From positions 1 to 64,000 of the forward strand of contig CAWESA010000006.1 in assembly GCA_963811605.1 (NCBI GenBank): a stretch of 64,000 nt of DNA, given 5' to 3'. The DNA is from CAVQLX01 sp963811605. Its GTDB lineage: Bacteria; Desulfobacterota; Binatia; DP-6. Below, in pieces: positions 61,603-64,000 of this stretch. The stretch's first letter is position 1; each line of letters begins with the position of its first letter. Both the position numbers and the translations under genes were made by a program. The notes beneath the pieces were generated by a model. That model saw nothing but the letters and a program-made list of their open reading frames with translations, searched no databases and was not told the DNA's origin.

Positions 61603-62082
61603 ATGGCAAACACGCGCGAGCATCGCTATGCAGTGTCGCTGACCTGGAACGGTAATATCGGTAGCGGCACCTCGGGCTATCGAGACTATTCCCGCAGTTT
61701 CGAGATCGGCGCGGATGGCAAGCCGGCCATTCAGGGCTCCGCTGACCCGGCCTTTCGCGGAGATCCCTCCCGCTGGAACCCGGAAGAGCTGCTCGTTGCG
61801 TCGCTCTCGGCTTGCCACAAGCTCTGGTATCTCCACCTTGCCGCCGAAGCCGGGATCATCGTGACAGCCTATGCCGATCGAGCCGAGGGCGTAATGGAAG
61901 TGGGGCGAGACGGCGTTGGCCGGTTTACAAGCGTAGTGCTGCACCCAACCGTGACCGTGGCGGCGGGCAGCGACCTAGGCCGGGCACGAACTCTCCACAA
62001 ACCCGCGCACGAGAAGTGCTTCATTGCCAATTCTGTAAATTTCCCTGTCGGGTGCGAGCCGGAGATCGTTGTAGCCGGCTAA
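61603..62082 (+). CDS. OsmC-family peroxiredoxin-like protein
   Basis: A 159-residue OsmC-family protein, a thiol peroxidase class active on organic hydroperoxides. Visible: YAVSLTWNGNIGSGTSGYRDYSR, RGDPSRWNPEELLVASLSACH (the first redox Cys lies in LSACH) and KPAHEKCFIANSVNFPV with the second Cys. The spacing of the two Cys and the WNPEELL motif are diagnostic. It follows the 43-residue gene closely and may be co-transcribed with it. Intact, unlike most of its neighbours. Confidence 0.88.
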   Translation: MANTREHRYAVSLTWNGNIGSGTSGYRDYSRSFEIGADGKPAIQGSADPAFRGDPSRWNPEELLVASLSACHKLWYLHLAAEAGIIVTAYADRAEGVMEVGRDGVGRFTSVVLHPTVTVAAGSDLGRARTLHKPAHEKCFIANSVNFPVGCEPEIVVAG

Positions 62083-62556
62083 GCGGCACGAGGGAGCACT
62101 GAGCGGGTGAAGGTCCTCCAACAGGCGCCGCCGCCTGCCGACCAGGAGCGGGCGACCCAGGGAAGAACAGCCCAGGAGGAGGACATCCCTGGCGCCGCCC
62201 AGCAAATGAGGGGCTTGGACCGCTGGGAAACACCAAACCCACGGATTGATCCTACCCACCGAGCGTCAATGCGATGTCCGTGGGCAACAGGGTGGCGCCG
62301 CATCGGCGGCGTTGGAATCGGAGATCATAACGTTACGCAGCGCTCTCGCCAGTGCCCGAGATGTAGGAAGGGCGGCCCTGGCCGCGCCACGAACCGACCT
62401 CACAACGGTGCCAGAAGGGCCCTCTTCTCCCGCTCGTTGGCCAGGGGAGGACGCGGTTCGCCTGAACCGCGTGTCGCAGAATAGGTAACCGATAGCACCG
62501 GCCGGCGCCACCGGCTAACCTCCGCCTCCAGACACGACCCAGCAAGGGAGAGGGAC
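62083..62556. other. 474-base interval with no recognised gene
   Basis: Open frames exist on both strands but are Arg/Pro-rich and lack ribosome sites or family motifs. A plus-strand stretch reading ALESEIITLRSALASARDVG (about 62,305-62,365) looks like a short coiled coil and might be a gene remnant. The ribosome site GGGAGAGG of the following LLM gene lies at the right edge. Confidence 0.4.
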
Positions 62557-63393
62557 ATGCATTTCGGCGGGGCGATGTTCTTTACCGATTATTCAATGTC
62601 GGCGCCTGAGCTTGCCCGCGCGCTGGAGGAGCGCGGTTTCGAGTCAGTCTGGGCGCCCGAGCACTCGCATATCCCGCTGTCGCGCAAGACGCCGTTTCCG
62701 GGAGGCGGCGAGCTGCCGAAACCGTACTACGACGCCATGGACCCGTTCGTAGTGCTGGCCGCGGCCGCACAGGCCACCAGGAAAATCAAACTTGGGACCG
62801 GCGTGGCGCTCATTCAGCAGCGCGACGCGATCCAAACCGCCAAACTGGTCGCCTCGATCGACCAGGCAAGCCAGGGACGGTTCCTGTTCGGCATCGGCGG
62901 CGGCTGGAACCAGGACGAAATGGAAGACCATGGCACCGTCTATGCGACGCGCTTCAAGCGGGTGCGCAAATCCATCGAGGCGATGAAGGAAATCTGGACG
63001 AAGGAGAAGGCGGAATATCACGGCGAGTTCATCAATTTCGACCCGATGATCGCCGGGCCGAAACCGGTTCAAAAACCGCACCCGCCGATCCATGTCGGCG
63101 GCGCTTTCCCGCATGGCGCACGGCGCGCAATCCGCTATGGCGATGGTTGGATTCCAGGTGGCGATATCCGCGAGGTCCTGCCGAAATTCCGTGAGATAGC
63201 GCGGGAAGCTGGCCGCGACGCGGCTGGCATCGAGATCACCTCGTTCGCGCTCGGCGAGGATCTCGACCGGGTGAAGCGCCTCAATGAAATGGGCGTGACC
63301 CGCGTGGTGCCGATGTTCCCGCCCGAGAAGGCCGACAAGGTGCTGCCGATCGTCGAGCGGTGGACGAAAATCATGCAGCAGGTCAACGGCTAG
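62557..63393 (+). CDS. LLM-class (luciferase-like) flavin/F420 oxidoreductase
   Basis: A 278-residue TIM-barrel oxidoreductase of the luciferase-like monooxygenase class; the subfamily resembles predicted F420-dependent oxidoreductases. Visible: ALEERGFESVWAPEHSHIP near the start, KIKLGTGVALIQQRDAIQTAKLVASIDQAS, GRFLFGIGGGWNQDEMEDHG and PPIHVGGAFPHGARRAIRYGDGWIPGG. A strong GGGAGAGGGAC ribosome site precedes the ATG. Whether it uses F420 or FMN cannot be decided here. Intact and probably monocistronic. Confidence 0.88.
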   Translation: MHFGGAMFFTDYSMSAPELARALEERGFESVWAPEHSHIPLSRKTPFPGGGELPKPYYDAMDPFVVLAAAAQATRKIKLGTGVALIQQRDAIQTAKLVASIDQASQGRFLFGIGGGWNQDEMEDHGTVYATRFKRVRKSIEAMKEIWTKEKAEYHGEFINFDPMIAGPKPVQKPHPPIHVGGAFPHGARRAIRYGDGWIPGGDIREVLPKFREIAREAGRDAAGIEITSFALGEDLDRVKRLNEMGVTRVVPMFPPEKADKVLPIVERWTKIMQQVNG

Positions 63394-63430
63394 ATCGGAA
63401 CGAGAGGTCGATTGCGGATGGAGGCGTGTC

Positions 63431-63541
63431 GTGCCTGAAGACGTGGCGCGACCGCTCGCCAGACGCCGGCGCGCCGAAGCGACGGCGCTGCCGGCTTGGA
63501 TCAAACCGCAACTCACCAGACTGGTCGACAACTCTCCGCGG
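63431..63541 (+). pseudogene. N-terminal fragment of an ATP-dependent DNA ligase (LigD-like)
   Basis: A GTG start with a GGAGG site gives about 37 residues ending ALPAWIKPQLTRLVDNSPRE. This pattern (LPxFIxPQLATLVDxPPxG) opens the ATP-dependent ligase domain of LigD/LigC proteins and should be followed by GWLHEIKYDGYR. Instead unrelated sequence follows. The ligase is cut just before its catalytic Lys motif. One more gene fragment in the right-hand piece. Confidence 0.5.
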
Positions 63542-63710
63542 GAGGGAGGCGAATTCGAACCATCGGTCCCTGTCGTACGACCAGTACCCGAATGGCTTGA
63601 AAAAGGAGCCAGAGCTTTGTGCGCATGGAGCCGAGAGGCGTGCGCATCCGTGAAATGCGCGGGCGGAGCCGCTATCCTGACAATCGAATGGTTAGACGGG
63701 GACCGATGTC

Positions 63711-64000
63711 ATGCCCGAGCGCTTTACCGAAACTATGCGCGCCGCGAGTGAGGCTGGTTGGTCGCACGCTGTGCAGCACCGCTTTGTGAATGAGCTATTC
63801 GCCGGAGCTGTGCCCGATGCGGTGATGGCGCGTTATCTCATTCAGGACCACCGCTTTCTCGACAGTTTCTTGGTTCTGCTCGGTGCGGCGCTTGCCAGCG
63901 CCGACACATTCGCGGCCAGGCTGCGCTTTGGTCGCTTCATCGGCATGGTGTCGGCCGAGGAAAACACCTATTTCCTTCGGGCGTTCGAAGCGCTCGGCGT
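63711..64000 (+). CDS. TenA-family protein (3' partial)
   Basis: An open frame running off the window edge: MPERFTETMRAASEAGWSHA then VQHRFVNELFAGAVPDAVMA, RYLIQDHRFLDSFLVLLGAAL and FGRFIGMVSAEENTYFLRAFEALG. The helical pattern with YLIQDHRFL and SAEENTYF matches the TenA/THI-4 (thiaminase II-like, haem-oxygenase fold) family, which acts in thiamine salvage or related amine hydrolysis. Only about 96 residues of roughly 220 are in the window. Confidence 0.75.
   Translation, partial: MPERFTETMRAASEAGWSHAVQHRFVNELFAGAVPDAVMARYLIQDHRFLDSFLVLLGAALASADTFAARLRFGRFIGMVSAEENTYFLRAFEALG

Noticed and set aside
1..64000. CRISPR array, prophage or toxin-antitoxin system
   Set aside because: No spaced direct repeats, phage structural genes or recognisable toxin-antitoxin pairs were seen on either strand.

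Overview
The window looks like two unrelated pieces joined near position 49,383. Bases 1 to about 49,380 are very GC-rich, densely packed and mostly intact. They suggest a Gram-negative, outer-membrane-bearing environmental bacterium of the deltaproteobacterial/Binatota kind. This is inferred from secreted proteins with Thr-rich linkers, a CGNGxxDxGEQCDDGN Cys-rich module, LVIVD repeats, a DUF1302/DUF1329/YCF48/RND set and many glutathione transferases. Bases from about 49,383 to 64,000 have lower GC and alphaproteobacterial-type content (MucR fragment, gluconate-dehydrogenase cluster, OsmC, LLM oxidoreductase). They hold an unusual density of frameshifts and gene fragments. No rRNA, tRNA or CRISPR array was recognised.

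Layout of the left piece. 0-14.7 kb: a secreted Thr-linker protein, a COG4705 membrane protein, a GT39 glycosyltransferase running into an AraC fragment, a tetraheme cytochrome / HAMP / beta-barrel operon, a tandem-duplicated outer-membrane barrel, a flippase-asnB pair, a lipid-type methyltransferase and a PepSY protein. 14.7-25.4 kb: DUF1329, then a tightly coupled operon (YCF48, RND transporter, ABC ATPase, GldF, GldG, DUF4340), then DUF1302. Together these make a plausible envelope-spanning system for a hydrophobic compound. 25.4-31 kb: a frameshifted metallo-beta-lactamase protein divergent from TetR-haloalkane dehalogenase-extended GST, then MsrA and a dihydrodipicolinate reductase-like enzyme. 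31-41 kb: a giant secreted glycosidase/propeller/SGNH protein, an M3 peptidase, a GH13 alpha-glucosidase, an epoxide-hydrolase-like enzyme and a 2-methylacyl-CoA racemase-type enzyme. 41.9-49.4 kb: a second extended GST, sulfatase-small membrane protein-TauE, dienelactone hydrolase, a short GST, a PL10-like lyase, ThrH and a cut-off GT39 gene.

The most interesting signal is a spaced repeat, TGCA-N7-TGCA. It occurs just upstream of four transcription units: the YCF48-RND-ABC operon, TetR-dehalogenase-GST, the divergent racemase/extended-GST pair, and sulfatase-TauE. It would tie them into one regulon, probably under the TetR encoded here, for uptake and breakdown of a hydrophobic, possibly sulfated or halogenated substrate. 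That role is inference.

Right piece. It begins with a transposase lacking its C-terminal part, butted against the truncated GT39 gene. A frameshifted PepSY gene and aldose 1-epimerase follow, then a cluster with a TPP enzyme, a membrane protein, gluconate-2-dehydrogenase subunit 3, a GMC subunit, an FMN 2-hydroxyacid dehydrogenase and a cut-off debranching enzyme. Next come a mosaic of gene fragments, three small ORFs, OsmC, an LLM oxidoreductase, a DNA-ligase fragment and the start of a TenA gene. The abrupt switch, the many frameshifts and the out-of-order fragments make an assembly chimera of a low-quality sequence as likely as real transfer and decay.
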